NCBI RefSeq assembly: GCF_002027555.1
Contig: NZ_MXAP01000039.1
Coordinates: 17,051-24,287, forward strand
Source: Moraxella equi
Lineage (GTDB): Bacteria; Pseudomonadota; Gammaproteobacteria; Pseudomonadales; Moraxellaceae
DNA: 7,237 nucleotides
Direction: 5' to 3'
The notes under the pieces are model-generated. The model searched no databases and had not been told where the DNA came from. It worked only from the letters and a program-made list of their open reading frames with translations. Both the position numbers and the translations under genes were made by a program. Each line of letters opens with the position of its first letter. Position 1 is the first letter of the stretch. Below are positions 1 through 6,167 of this stretch, piece by piece.

Positions 1-20
1 GGTTGGTTGGTTGGTTGGTT
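1..20. repeat. Tetranucleotide repeat (GGTT)5, AACC on the coding strand
   Basis: Five perfect GGTT units run from the first base of the window and end at CATTTT. The tract may be longer, since it is cut by the edge. Read on the minus strand it encodes repeating Asn-Gln-Pro-Thr in every frame, so the repeat itself contains no stop in any frame. Confidence 0.9.
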
Positions 21-38
21 CATTTTGCGATTTTCCAT
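1..38 (-). CDS. 5' end of a probable phase-variable gene (partial)
   Basis: Only the first dozen codons are inside the window; the gene runs leftward out of it. On the minus strand an ATG at 38-36 opens a frame reading M-E-N-R-K-M-N-Q-P-T-N-Q. A second in-frame ATG at 23-21 is followed directly by the AACC repeat. TGGA about 10 nt upstream could serve as a ribosome site for the second ATG, while the first has no clear one. A tetranucleotide repeat inside the first codons means that gain or loss of a unit shifts the frame, the usual on/off switch. Known genes with repeats of this cyclic unit near the start include the modM and modN DNA methyltransferases of Moraxella catarrhalis; Haemophilus hgp haemoglobin receptors carry it after a signal peptide. 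With no signal peptide visible before the repeat, a mod-type gene fits best, but the identity is inferred. The on/off state cannot be read because the tract is cut by the window edge. Confidence 0.55.
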   Translation of the reverse strand, partial: MENRKMNQPTNQ

Positions 39-77
39 AGCAAGTGTCAAGTAAAATTTTTTATTTTAACAAATTGT

Positions 78-106
78 TTGATAAACATAAAGCCAGTTTT
101 TGGCAA
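78..106 (-). promoter_or_regulatory. Candidate sigma-70 promoter of the repeat-bearing gene
   Basis: On the minus strand TTGCCA (106-101, five of six matches to the -35 consensus) is followed after exactly 17 nt by TATCAA (83-78, four of six). Predicted transcription start is near 71, leaving a leader of about 33 nt before the first ATG. The -35 box overlaps the end of the dat terminator hairpin, so terminator and promoter are packed together. Confidence 0.4.
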
Positions 107-142
107 AAATAAAGGCGTACCATTTAGCACGCCTTTATTTTT
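105..142 (-). terminator. Intrinsic terminator after dat
   Basis: A perfect 14-bp stem pairs 105-118 with 129-142 around a 10-nt loop. Its GGCGT/ACGCC core is flanked by A-rich and T-rich ends, so both strands finish in a T-rich run. It begins 16 bp after the dat stop codon and should end that transcript before the next minus-strand gene. Confidence 0.85.
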
Positions 143-158
143 AAATTACAATTAACGC

Positions 159-1535
159 CTAGCCACGCACCGCTTTCACCGCTTCGCCCACCGCCTTTTT
201 AAAGCGAGTGATGACCTCTTGGCACTCTTCACGAGTAATGGTAATCGGACACAGCAAACGCACCACCGTACCGCCACGACCGCCCCGCTCCAATAACAGC
301 TTATTATCAAAGCACGCTTTTTGGATAGCGACCGCAAGCTCACTGTCAGCAGGGTATGACCCCATGTGGTCGGCGGATTTACGCTCGTCTACAATCTCAA
401 TACCAGTCATCAGACCACGTCCACGCACATGACCGATACAGGGGAATTCTTGTGCAATTTTACGCAGTTCATCACGCAAAAATTCGCCTTGAATGCGTGA
501 ATTTTCGGCAAGGTTGTTGTTGGTGATTTGTTCTAAAACATTATAACCTGCCGCCATTGCCAGCTGATTGCCACGGAAAGTACCTGTATGTCCTGCTGGT
601 GCCCATGCGTCAAATTTTTTGTTAATCGCCAATACGCAAAGTGGCAAACCGCCGCCCACCGCCTTAGACATCACCACCACATCAGGGACGATTTCAGAAT
701 GTTCAAAGGCGAACATTTTGCCAGAGCGGGCAAAGCCTGCTTGTACTTCGTCTAGGATTAACACGATGTCGTGGCGGGCGGTAACTTCACGGATTTTTTG
801 GAGCCATTTTTTGGGAGCAGGGACAACACCGCCTTCGCCTTGGATCGCCTCTAGGATAACGGCAGCAGGCTTAACAACCCCACTTTCTACATCCTCGATG
901 AAGTTTTCAAAATAATAAGTCAATGCGTCCACGCCCGCTTCCCCACCAAGCCCAAGCGGACAGCGGTATTCGTGCGGATAAGGCATAAACTGCACGCCCG
1001 CCATAAGATTGCCGACTTTTTCTTTGGCGGACAAATTGCCTGTCATGGCAAGTGAGCCGTGCGTCATGCCGTGATAACCGCCAGAGAATGCGATGACATT
1101 ATCACGCCCTGTGTAGGTTTTGGCAAGTTTGATGGCGGCTTCTGTGCCGTCTGCCCCTGTTGGGCCGCAGAATTGTAGGACAAAATCTTTTGGAAAAAAT
1201 GACAACAATTTTTCGGTAAATGCGTCTTTAATCGGCGTGGTAATATCAAGGGTATGCAGTGGCAAACCGCTTTCTAGCACGTCTTTAATGGCGTTGATGG
1301 TAGCAGGGTGATTGTGTCCTAGGGCTAGCGTGCCAGCCCCTGCCAAACAGTCAAGGAATTCGTTGCCTTCGACATCTGTTACCCAGCACCCTTGTGCTTT
1401 GGCAATGGCTAGTGGAAGTTTACGGGGGTAGCTACGGACATTTGACTCCATTTGGTTTTGACGAGTCAAATAGTAGTCGTTGGTTGCACCGTCTTTGGGG
1501 GCTGTTGGGGCATGATTTACAGAATGAACGCTCAT
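159..1535 (-). CDS. dat: Diaminobutyrate--2-oxoglutarate aminotransferase
   Basis: PLP-dependent class III aminotransferase of 458 residues, the usual length for bacterial Dat. It interconverts L-2,4-diaminobutyrate and aspartate 4-semialdehyde using glutamate/2-oxoglutarate, in the cytoplasm. Visible family marks are [11 protein letters not shown] (124-134, phosphate cradle), GGYHGMTHG (152-160), LDEVQAGF with Asp262 (pyridine-ring contact), SKAVGGGLP with Lys291 as the expected Schiff-base lysine, HTGTFRGN (316-323), and a C-terminal [10 protein letters not shown]. In Acinetobacter, dat is paired with ddc (diaminobutyrate decarboxylase) to make 1,3-diaminopropane. Here no ddc lies on either side, and a strong terminator directly follows. 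The start ATG at 1535-1533 has only a weak GAG/ATGG motif upstream. The nearest good promoter is about 300 nt away at 1843-1870, implying a long leader. GABA or ornithine aminotransferases are relatives, but the N-terminal half and overall match favour Dat. Confidence 0.88.
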   Translation of the reverse strand: MSVHSVNHAPTAPKDGATNDYYLTRQNQMESNVRSYPRKLPLAIAKAQGCWVTDVEGNEFLDCLAGAGTLALGHNHPATINAIKDVLESGLPLHTLDITTPIKDAFTEKLLSFFPKDFVLQFCGPTGADGTEAAIKLAKTYTGRDNVIAFSGGYHGMTHGSLAMTGNLSAKEKVGNLMAGVQFMPYPHEYRCPLGLGGEAGVDALTYYFENFIEDVESGVVKPAAVILEAIQGEGGVVPAPKKWLQKIREVTARHDIVLILDEVQAGFARSGKMFAFEHSEIVPDVVVMSKAVGGGLPLCVLAINKKFDAWAPAGHTGTFRGNQLAMAAGYNVLEQITNNNLAENSRIQGEFLRDELRKIAQEFPCIGHVRGRGLMTGIEIVDERKSADHMGSYPADSELAVAIQKACFDNKLLLERGGRGGTVVRLLCPITITREECQEVITRFKKAVGEAVKAVRG

Positions 1536-1649
1536 ATCGGATTACCATCTCAGATAAGGGTTAAAAGAAAAACCTATGAATACAATCTCAATCTTATCAA
1601 TCACATATGAAAATTTGATGACTGTATCCCTAAACCCAAACCCAATTTA

Positions 1650-1790
1650 TCAATAAAATTTGGGTTTAACAAGGTCATGACGTTCGGCGTGTGGTTCAAT
1701 GGACCATGAAGGAAAAATGAACATCCATTGCACACCAGTTTTGCAAGAGTAATCATAAATAATGATTTGACCGCTTGCACGGCAATACAC
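1650..1790 (-). CDS. Candidate 46-residue leader peptide or small protein upstream of dat
   Basis: A minus-strand frame begins at GTG (1790-1788) and stops at TGA (1652-1650). The frame is open for 13 further codons upstream without a better start, and an internal ATG at codon 23 would give a 24-residue peptide. The residues look protein-like: two cysteines (3 and 16), two tryptophans (22 and 29), a hydrophobic MFIFPSW block, then a charged IEPHAERHDLVKPKFY tail. Codon use (GCC, GAC, CTT, CCC) resembles neighbouring genes. It lies between the predicted dat start of transcription and dat itself. No ribosome site is obvious before GTG, and the GTG sits in the 3' arm of hairpin H1; the stop codon lies in the loop of H4. 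I recognise no family. It may be a regulatory leader peptide, an independent small protein, or a chance frame in a structured RNA. Confidence 0.42.
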   Translation of the reverse strand: MYCRASGQIIIYDYSCKTGVQWMFIFPSWSIEPHAERHDLVKPKFY

Positions 1791-1838
1791 TTTTAAATTT
1801 AATAGAACAAATGTAAACTTATTAAAAATTTAAAAGTG
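1788..1838. repeat. 13-bp inverted repeat at the dat transcription start
   Basis: CACTTTTAAATTT at 1788-1800 is the exact reverse complement of 1826-1838, with 25 bp between. The outer arm coincides with the predicted start of the dat transcript, and the inner arm contains the GTG of the small open frame. The sequence is A/T-rich, so a protein-binding operator or an RNA hairpin are both possible. Confidence 0.6.
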
Positions 1839-1842
1839 GCAA

Positions 1843-1870
1843 ATTATAGCACATGTTCAAAATTTGACAA
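1843..1870 (-). promoter_or_regulatory. Sigma-70 promoter reading toward dat
   Basis: On the minus strand TTGTCA (1870-1865, five of six) precedes TATAAT (1848-1843, perfect) by 16 nt. TG one base before the -10 box makes it an extended -10. This is the best sigma-70 match found in the window. Predicted start is near 1836. Confidence 0.65.
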
Positions 1871-2057
1871 CTAAAATTTCATTTTGCTGCCGATTTAAGT
1901 TATTGTATCATGGTTTTTTAGGACAAAACAAAAAGTTACCGATAACCAACATTTACATACATGATGAGAATTTTTTAAATTTCCTTTAAAATTTTGCAAA
2001 AGTCAAGTTGCCAATGACCTTATTTCTAATTAAGTTACAAAAAACCCCCAAAATCCT
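1871..2057. other. AT-rich intergenic DNA with no recognised feature
   Basis: This stretch separates the dat promoter from the serA promoter. I see no open frame of note, no strong hairpin and no known operator; only T/A runs around 1971-1995. It may hold regulator binding sites for either divergent gene, but nothing in the sequence shows it. Confidence 0.5.
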
Positions 2058-2086
2058 TTGCAAAATCTGCCAAATGGGTGTATAAC
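2058..2086 (+). promoter_or_regulatory. Candidate serA promoter
   Basis: TTGCAA (2058-2063, four of six) is followed after 17 nt by TATAAC (2081-2086, five of six). Predicted transcription start is near 2093, about 33 nt before the serA ATG. Confidence 0.45.
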
Positions 2087-2125
2087 TATGTCTTTGCCAA
2101 CCACTCTTTATTGTAAGGATTTTTC

Positions 2126-3352
2126 ATGACTTTATCCCTTAACAAAGACAAAATCCGCTTTTTGCTCTTAGAAGGCGTGCATGACAACGCCCTAAAAGTG
2201 CTAAACGAAGCTGGCTACACCAACATCGAATACATCAAAACCGCCCTTGATGAAGATGAACTCATCGAAAAAATCAAAGACGCCCATTTCATCGGCATCC
2301 GCTCGCGCACTCAGCTGACTCGCAAAGTGCTAGAATCTGCCGAAAAACTCATCTGTATCGGCTGTTTTTGTATCGGTACCAACCAAGTGGATTTGGATGC
2401 TGCCTTGGAGCTGGGCATTCCCGTCTTTAACGCCCCCTACTCAAACACTCGCTCGGTTGCGGAGCTGGTGCTTGCTGAGACCATCATGCTCATGCGTGGC
2501 ATTCCTGAGAAAAATGCGGTCGTCCATCGTGGTGGCTGGAACAAATCCGCCAAAGACAGCTATGAAGTGCGTGGCAAGACCATGGGTATCGTGGGCTATG
2601 GCTCTATCGGCTCACAGCTGTCCGTCCTGTGCGAAGGACTGGGCATGAAAGTCATCTATCATGACGTGCTAACCAAACTGCCACTGGGTAATGCCGTGCA
2701 AGTAGGCAGTTTTGATGAACTCCTAAAAAAAGCTGACGTGGTAACCCTGCACGTCCCTGACCTGCCTAGCACCTGTAATATGATGACCGCTCGTGAGTTT
2801 GGTTTTATGAAAGACGGCTCGTTCTTTATCAACGCTGCTCGTGGCGGGTGTGTGAACATTGACGACTTAGCCGCCGCCTTGGAGAGTGGCAAACTGCTCG
2901 GGGCTGCCATTGACGTATTCCCCAAAGAGCCAAAATCGGCTGATGAAGAGTTTATCTCGCCCCTTCGTGCCTTTGAAAACGTCATTCTCACCCCTCATGT
3001 CGGCGGTTCTACCCAAGAAGCCCAAGCCAACATCGGTCTAGAAGTCGCTGACAAATTCGTCCGCTACTCTGACATGGGCGACACGACAAGTAGCGTAAAC
3101 TTCCCCAACGTATCCATTCCGTTCACGGACAAGAGCCACCGCCTGCTACACATTCACCAAAACGTCCCTGGTGTACTCTCGCAGGTCAATGCCTCCTTTG
3201 CGGACGCTGGTATCAACATCACCGCTCAGTCGATGATGACTCGTGGCGATGTCGGCTATCTGGTCATGGACGTGGACGACAACGACTCTGCCAAAGCCCT
3301 AGAACGCCTGCGTTCCGTACCGCAGACCATCAAGGTGCGTGTGTTGTTTTGA
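2126..3352 (+). CDS. serA: D-3-phosphoglycerate dehydrogenase (SerA), with ACT domain
   Basis: This enzyme catalyses the first committed step of serine synthesis, NAD-dependent oxidation of 3-phosphoglycerate to 3-phosphohydroxypyruvate, in the cytoplasm. The 408 residues match the short E. coli-type enzyme (about 410). Visible are the Rossmann motif GIVGYGSIGS (Gly157, Gly159, Gly162) and the D-2-hydroxyacid dehydrogenase catalytic set: Arg239 in NAARGG, Glu268 in FPKEP and His291 in TPHVGG. The C-terminal ACT domain (about 338-408) keeps His344, Asn346 and Asn364, the residues that bind the feedback inhibitor serine in E. coli SerA, so serine inhibition is expected. The extra domain of long-form enzymes is absent. 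The start is supported by TAAGGA (2114-2119) six bases before ATG. It is monocistronic, with its own promoter and a strong terminator. SerA of this type can also reduce 2-oxoglutarate. Confidence 0.96.
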   Translation: MTLSLNKDKIRFLLLEGVHDNALKVLNEAGYTNIEYIKTALDEDELIEKIKDAHFIGIRSRTQLTRKVLESAEKLICIGCFCIGTNQVDLDAALELGIPVFNAPYSNTRSVAELVLAETIMLMRGIPEKNAVVHRGGWNKSAKDSYEVRGKTMGIVGYGSIGSQLSVLCEGLGMKVIYHDVLTKLPLGNAVQVGSFDELLKKADVVTLHVPDLPSTCNMMTAREFGFMKDGSFFINAARGGCVNIDDLAAALESGKLLGAAIDVFPKEPKSADEEFISPLRAFENVILTPHVGGSTQEAQANIGLEVADKFVRYSDMGDTTSSVNFPNVSIPFTDKSHRLLHIHQNVPGVLSQVNASFADAGINITAQSMMTRGDVGYLVMDVDDNDSAKALERLRSVPQTIKVRVLF

Positions 3353-3371
3353 TAGTACCTAAATAACCCAA

Positions 3372-3406
3372 AAAATAAAACCACTCATGATGAGTGGTTT
3401 TATTTT
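3372..3406. terminator. Bidirectional terminator between serA and pilA
   Basis: A perfect 16-bp stem pairs 3372-3387 with 3391-3406 around a TGA loop. The CCACTCA/TGAGTGG core is bordered by A- and T-rich sequence on both sides. It starts 19 bp after the serA stop and ends one base from the pilA stop, so it should serve both convergent genes. Confidence 0.92.
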
Positions 3407-3407
3407 A

Positions 3408-3887
3408 TCATTCTCTGCATGATATTGGCGTATATTTATCCTTCCAGCCAGATGATCTTTCTTCCAATACACACGACCACAATCCATCTACATTACGCAC
3501 CATTGATATTTTTGCTCCCTTTAGTGCAACATAGGACTGCTTGCCAAATTCAGCTGTTAATTTATTAAATCTATTGCCAGTAATATCAATACTAGCAATA
3601 TATACCAAATTGGAAGTAGGATCTTCGGTCATACCAATATATTCATAATTATCATTGCTATTGGCAACCTGCGGATCAAGTGTGGGCAATCGTCCATCTG
3701 CCAAAATGGAATCAATGATGGTGCGTGTCGCATTAACCTCGTAATGCACACGATTCACCTGAGCTTTGGCGATATAGTCTTGGTACATAGGTAAGGCAAT
3801 CGCTGCCAACGTCCCAATGATTGCTACCACAATCATCAACTCTATTAAGGTGAAGCCCTGTTGGGCATTTAAATTGTTTTTCATCAT
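3408..3887 (-). CDS. pilA: Type IV major pilin precursor (PilA-type)
   Basis: Type IVa prepilin, the subunit of retractile pili used for adhesion, twitching and DNA uptake. The signal is a short leader ending AQQG, then [14 protein letters not shown], with prepilin peptidase (PilD) cleavage after Gly11 and N-methylation of Phe12. Glu16 is the conserved Glu5 of mature pilin. The hydrophobic helix runs to about residue 34 and continues as an amphipathic helix ([10 protein letters not shown]). Cys139 and Cys157 form the expected C-terminal disulfide loop. The mature protein is 148 residues, normal for Moraxella pilins. The frame starts with two ATGs; AGAG is two bases from the first and five from the second, so the second (3884) is the likelier start, giving a 10-residue leader. 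A sigma-54 promoter lies directly upstream. A minor pilin is the alternative, but length, promoter and the neighbouring accessory gene favour the major subunit. Confidence 0.93.
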   Translation of the reverse strand: MMKNNLNAQQGFTLIELMIVVAIIGTLAAIALPMYQDYIAKAQVNRVHYEVNATRTIIDSILADGRLPTLDPQVANSNDNYEYIGMTEDPTSNLVYIASIDITGNRFNKLTAEFGKQSYVALKGAKISMVRNVDGLWSCVLEERSSGWKDKYTPISCRE

Positions 3888-3911
3888 AACTCTAGTAAAG
3901 AAATTAATATC

Positions 3912-3920
3912 TGATATAAT
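3912..3920 (+). promoter_or_regulatory. Extended -10 promoter of the pilin accessory gene
   Basis: TGATATAAT (TGn plus a perfect TATAAT at 3915-3920) reads rightward, with no convincing -35 box 16-18 nt upstream. Predicted start near 3927 would leave a leader of about 23 nt before the ATG at 3950. The element overlaps the pilA start region and lies next to its -12 box. Confidence 0.4.
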
Positions 3921-3922
3921 TA

Positions 3923-3939
3923 AGCAATTTCTGTACCAA
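3923..3939 (-). promoter_or_regulatory. Sigma-54 promoter of pilA
   Basis: On the minus strand the 17-mer TTGGTACAGAAATTGCT fits the sigma-54 (RpoN) -24/-12 consensus: GG at 3937-3936 and GC at 3925-3924, separated by the required 10 nt, with TTGCT at the -12 box. Predicted start is near 3912, about 28 nt before the second ATG. Sigma-54 control of pilin through the PilS/PilR system is known in Pseudomonas, and sigma-54-like promoters have been described for Moraxella pilins. An activator site further upstream would fall inside the accessory gene. Confidence 0.75.
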
Positions 3940-3949
3940 CTTTTATTTT

Positions 3950-4642
3950 ATGACATCACTTACCCTCTCTTTGATAAAAACCAAAGCTAACGCCGGTATC
4001 ACTCACTTTACCATCTCGTTGCTCATCTTCTGTTTTGTGGTAGCTTGGGTATACTTTTTTGCTTATCCTGACGTGTACTTTACCATGGCGGGGGCGATAC
4101 AGGGGCTTACCTTGGTCTTCTTGATAGATGTCGTGCTAGGCCCTTTGTTGTCATTTTTGGTGTACAATCCTGCCAAACCCAAAAAAGAAATCATCTCTGA
4201 CTTGGTTATCATTGGTGCCGTTCAGATTGCCGCCTTGGTATATGGTCTGACCACACTCTACAAAGAACAACCTCAAGCAGTCATCATCTACCCCAAAAGC
4301 TCAGCAACGGTTATCAATAAACGCGAGATGACCGATTTTGAATTGGGCGAATTATCGCAATATGAAAAACTAGGCAAATTACCTGCGGCTGTCTATACAC
4401 CAGATCGAAAGCACCCTTATCAGTCCATGTTACAATCTTTGGATGTTATTAAAGAAACCGATCTAGCCAATCGACGTACTCTTGCTCAAAATATGGATGA
4501 TTCAGCCGTCCTGCAAAGTTTGGAAAAACAATACGGCAAGCTGTATATCTTATCTGTCATGGCAAAATACAATGGAGCATACTTCGCCCTTGATGAAGAC
4601 TTTAACTTGGTAGCAAAATTTGGCGAAAAACCAATCTCTTAA
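3950..4642 (+). CDS. tfpX: TfpX/TfpZ-family type IV pilin accessory protein
   Basis: An inner-membrane protein of 230 residues resembling accessory proteins encoded next to certain type IV pilin genes (TfpX/TfpZ in Pseudomonas, TfpB-like in Moraxella). Members are needed for efficient pilus assembly with their cognate pilin, though the mechanism is unclear. Three membrane segments are visible at about 20-40, 47-72 and 83-103. Family marks are FFAYPDVYF with AGAIQG, the DVVLGPLLSFLVYNP segment (60-74, Asp60 and Gly64-Pro65), and SDLVIIGAVQIAALVYGL (83-100). The rest (about 105-230) is a soluble domain, probably periplasmic. The gene is divergent from pilA across 62 bp, the usual pairing for this family. 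No ribosome site is seen before ATG at 3950, which follows a T-rich run. It converges with the next gene across a 2-bp gap with no terminator hairpin. The symbol follows the family name; orthology to one named gene is not proven. Confidence 0.82.
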   Translation: MTSLTLSLIKTKANAGITHFTISLLIFCFVVAWVYFFAYPDVYFTMAGAIQGLTLVFLIDVVLGPLLSFLVYNPAKPKKEIISDLVIIGAVQIAALVYGLTTLYKEQPQAVIIYPKSSATVINKREMTDFELGELSQYEKLGKLPAAVYTPDRKHPYQSMLQSLDVIKETDLANRRTLAQNMDDSAVLQSLEKQYGKLYILSVMAKYNGAYFALDEDFNLVAKFGEKPIS

Positions 4643-4644
4643 CA

Positions 4645-6084
4645 TCATGCTTTAACCTTAAAATGCAACCAGCTCACCCGCTGCCAATGAATGTGCGGAT
4701 GGATAGGCTCCCGCATCATCAGCGGAGGCATATGATCGCCCACAACAATTACCTCAACACCTGCCATCTCAGGGCGTTTGATAAGTTCGCCTAATCCATC
4801 AAAAAACTGGGCGTGTAGCATAAAGTTATTACAAATATCGCCTTTGGGTAGGTTGTGCTTATTGCAGTCTAGTCGGTGATTGATGATGTCACCTCTAGGG
4901 TAGTGGGAATGACTGGTTAGGGTTAGCCAATAAAAGAAGTTTTTATCATGGGTGGCAAAACTTTCTGCAACAATATCAAACAGTTCGTTATCACAAATAC
5001 CATTAAAAGCCTCACAACGTTTTTTGTCGCCATGATGTTCAGCAAAGACCGTCTCAGCAAAACCCATTTTTGGATACAAGAAATCTCTTTCATAAATCTG
5101 ACTAAATCCACCATGCATGCCTATGGTATGATACCCCATCCGCTTTAATTGATTAGGCAAACAGTTGTCAAATTCTTTATTAGCAACTTTATTAAAGGCA
5201 TAACCACCCTCTACGTCAAGCAAACACAGCTCCCTAAGCTCACCTTCCACCGTTGCTCCTGCAAAGTCAAAATAACCGTCCTTGATAAACTCCAGTCTGT
5301 CAGTTTGATTGTAAATACCTGCCAAAATATCTTTTTGAGTGCTATCATGACGTGCCACCCCCCATGACTCTGCCACAATGAGTAATTTTTTATCAGAATT
5401 GCCAAAATAGCCAGAAGCGTTATCAATGTCGATGGGGATCATGGTTGGTACTTTGCCAAAATGTTTAACAAATTCACTATCTACCACCCACCGATAGCGT
5501 TTGTACTGGCTATGAATGACAAAGTAATCTGACTGAGCAAATCGTTCACCATGTCTATCTACATATTTGATTTCATTAAAGTGGCTATACGCAAAAAAAC
5601 CAACGAGTGACACAAATAACACATAAAGCCATCCTGTCTTAATCATAAAAGGTTTGGCAAGTCGTCTCATAATAAAGGGCATAACGGTAAGATATGTCGC
5701 CACAATTCCTACAAGCACCATATAACGCAAGGGGGCATTGACCAAAAATGGAGCAAGTGATATTGCTGCAAAAATATCCAAAAATGGGAATAATTGCATG
5801 GTCATCATCACAACATCAAGACTTATGGTGCAAAGCAGCACCAACATCGCCAACACACGAAAAAACCGATAAGGCAGAGCAAATAGCACACATGCCACAA
5901 AATAATCAATGTTAATAAGAGGCCGAGACACACCCACAAAATACGCACCAATCAGCAAAAAAACATTGGGAATCAGCAAAAAAATCAATGCCTGTGCCAA
6001 AAGCAACCAATCAAGCTTTGGCAGTTTGTAATCATGAACGAGCCAATCGGGATATTTTTTAGAAGAATTCTTTTTTATGGTCAT
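4645..6084 (-). CDS. Membrane-anchored sulfatase-fold transferase (phosphoethanolamine or phosphoglycerol transferase-like)
   Basis: Alkaline-phosphatase-superfamily membrane enzyme. From the chosen ATG (6084) it has 479 residues; a TTG at 6120 would add 12, but GAGG lies only two bases from it, too close for a ribosome site, and the ATG also lacks a good one. In numbering from the TTG, five or six membrane helices span about 37-180 and a periplasmic catalytic domain about 243-491. The metal site is suggested by ESWG (Glu251) and GDHMPP (Asp462, His463); Thr290 in FAGATVEGE is the likely nucleophile, and His404 in TSHSHYP fits the substrate site. Six periplasmic cysteines (299, 320, 369, 376, 419, 430) could form three disulfides, as in phosphoethanolamine transferases. 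Relatives decorate lipid A, glycans, or pilin (Neisseria PptA). The substrate is unknown; the position beside pilA and tfpX makes pilin or surface-glycan decoration plausible. Confidence 0.75.
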   Translation of the reverse strand: MTIKKNSSKKYPDWLVHDYKLPKLDWLLLAQALIFLLIPNVFLLIGAYFVGVSRPLINIDYFVACVLFALPYRFFRVLAMLVLLCTISLDVVMMTMQLFPFLDIFAAISLAPFLVNAPLRYMVLVGIVATYLTVMPFIMRRLAKPFMIKTGWLYVLFVSLVGFFAYSHFNEIKYVDRHGERFAQSDYFVIHSQYKRYRWVVDSEFVKHFGKVPTMIPIDIDNASGYFGNSDKKLLIVAESWGVARHDSTQKDILAGIYNQTDRLEFIKDGYFDFAGATVEGELRELCLLDVEGGYAFNKVANKEFDNCLPNQLKRMGYHTIGMHGGFSQIYERDFLYPKMGFAETVFAEHHGDKKRCEAFNGICDNELFDIVAESFATHDKNFFYWLTLTSHSHYPRGDIINHRLDCNKHNLPKGDICNNFMLHAQFFDGLGELIKRPEMAGVEVIVVGDHMPPLMMREPIHPHIHWQRVSWLHFKVKA

Positions 6085-6103
6085 AGAACAATTACCGTTA
6101 AAT

Positions 6104-6132
6104 TTGCATTTATAGATCAAATCCTCTATAAT
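6104..6132 (+). promoter_or_regulatory. Candidate promoter reading into the recombinase leader
   Basis: A perfect TATAAT (6127-6132) lies 17 nt downstream of TTGCAT (6104-6109, only three of six matches to the -35 consensus). Predicted start near 6139 would give a transcript covering the direct repeat, the hairpins and the palindrome before the recombinase. It lies in the space between the sulfatase-type gene's ATG and the element. Confidence 0.35.
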
Positions 6133-6167
6133 TCATGCATTGTGCAATAATATTGGGGAAAACTCGC

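Larger units (their letters stand above)
1536..1838 (-). other. Long structured 5' leader of dat
   Basis: From the promoter at 1843-1870 the dat transcript should start near 1836 and run about 300 nt before the gene. Four hairpins can be drawn in order: H1 pairs 1826-1838 with 1788-1800 (13 bp). H2 is a nested stem with TGCAAG/CTTGCA (1742-1747 with 1774-1779) outside AATCAT/ATGATT (1751-1756 with 1762-1767). H3 pairs 1697-1703 with 1724-1730 and, across a 3-nt bulge, 1689-1693 with 1731-1735. H4 pairs 1631-1640 with 1659-1668 (10 bp), with an alternative register using 1638-1650. None is followed by a T-run, so these are not simple terminators. No known riboswitch class is recognised. A 46-codon open frame overlaps H2 to H4. 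The last 95 bases before dat (1536-1630) hold nothing else recognisable. Confidence 0.45.

Noticed and set aside
208..1311. Plus-strand open frames opposite dat (208-432, 568-915, 1120-1311)
   Set aside because: These are shadows of the dat coding strand, with no protein-like motifs or ribosome sites.
1631..1668. Inverted repeat before dat as an intrinsic terminator
   Set aside because: Neither strand has a T-run after the stem, so it is treated as a leader hairpin.
1751..1770. AATCAT..ATGATT dyad as a Fur box
   Set aside because: The hexamer pattern does not fit the 6-1-6 Fur consensus. It is better explained as the inner stem of a leader hairpin.
1788..1838. 13-bp inverted repeat as a miniature transposable element
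   Set aside because: It is only about 51 bp in total, with no target duplication or second copy in the window. The arms are simple A/T-rich sequence.
2659..2991. Minus-strand 110-codon open frame inside serA
   Set aside because: It is a shadow of serA, whose catalytic motifs span this region.
3770..3795. CTTGGTA in the pilA 5' coding region matching the recombinase direct repeat, as a possible inversion site
   Set aside because: Only seven consecutive bases match, and TTGGTA or CTTGGTAT also occurs by chance elsewhere, for example in tfpX near 4232 and in the transferase gene near 5438.
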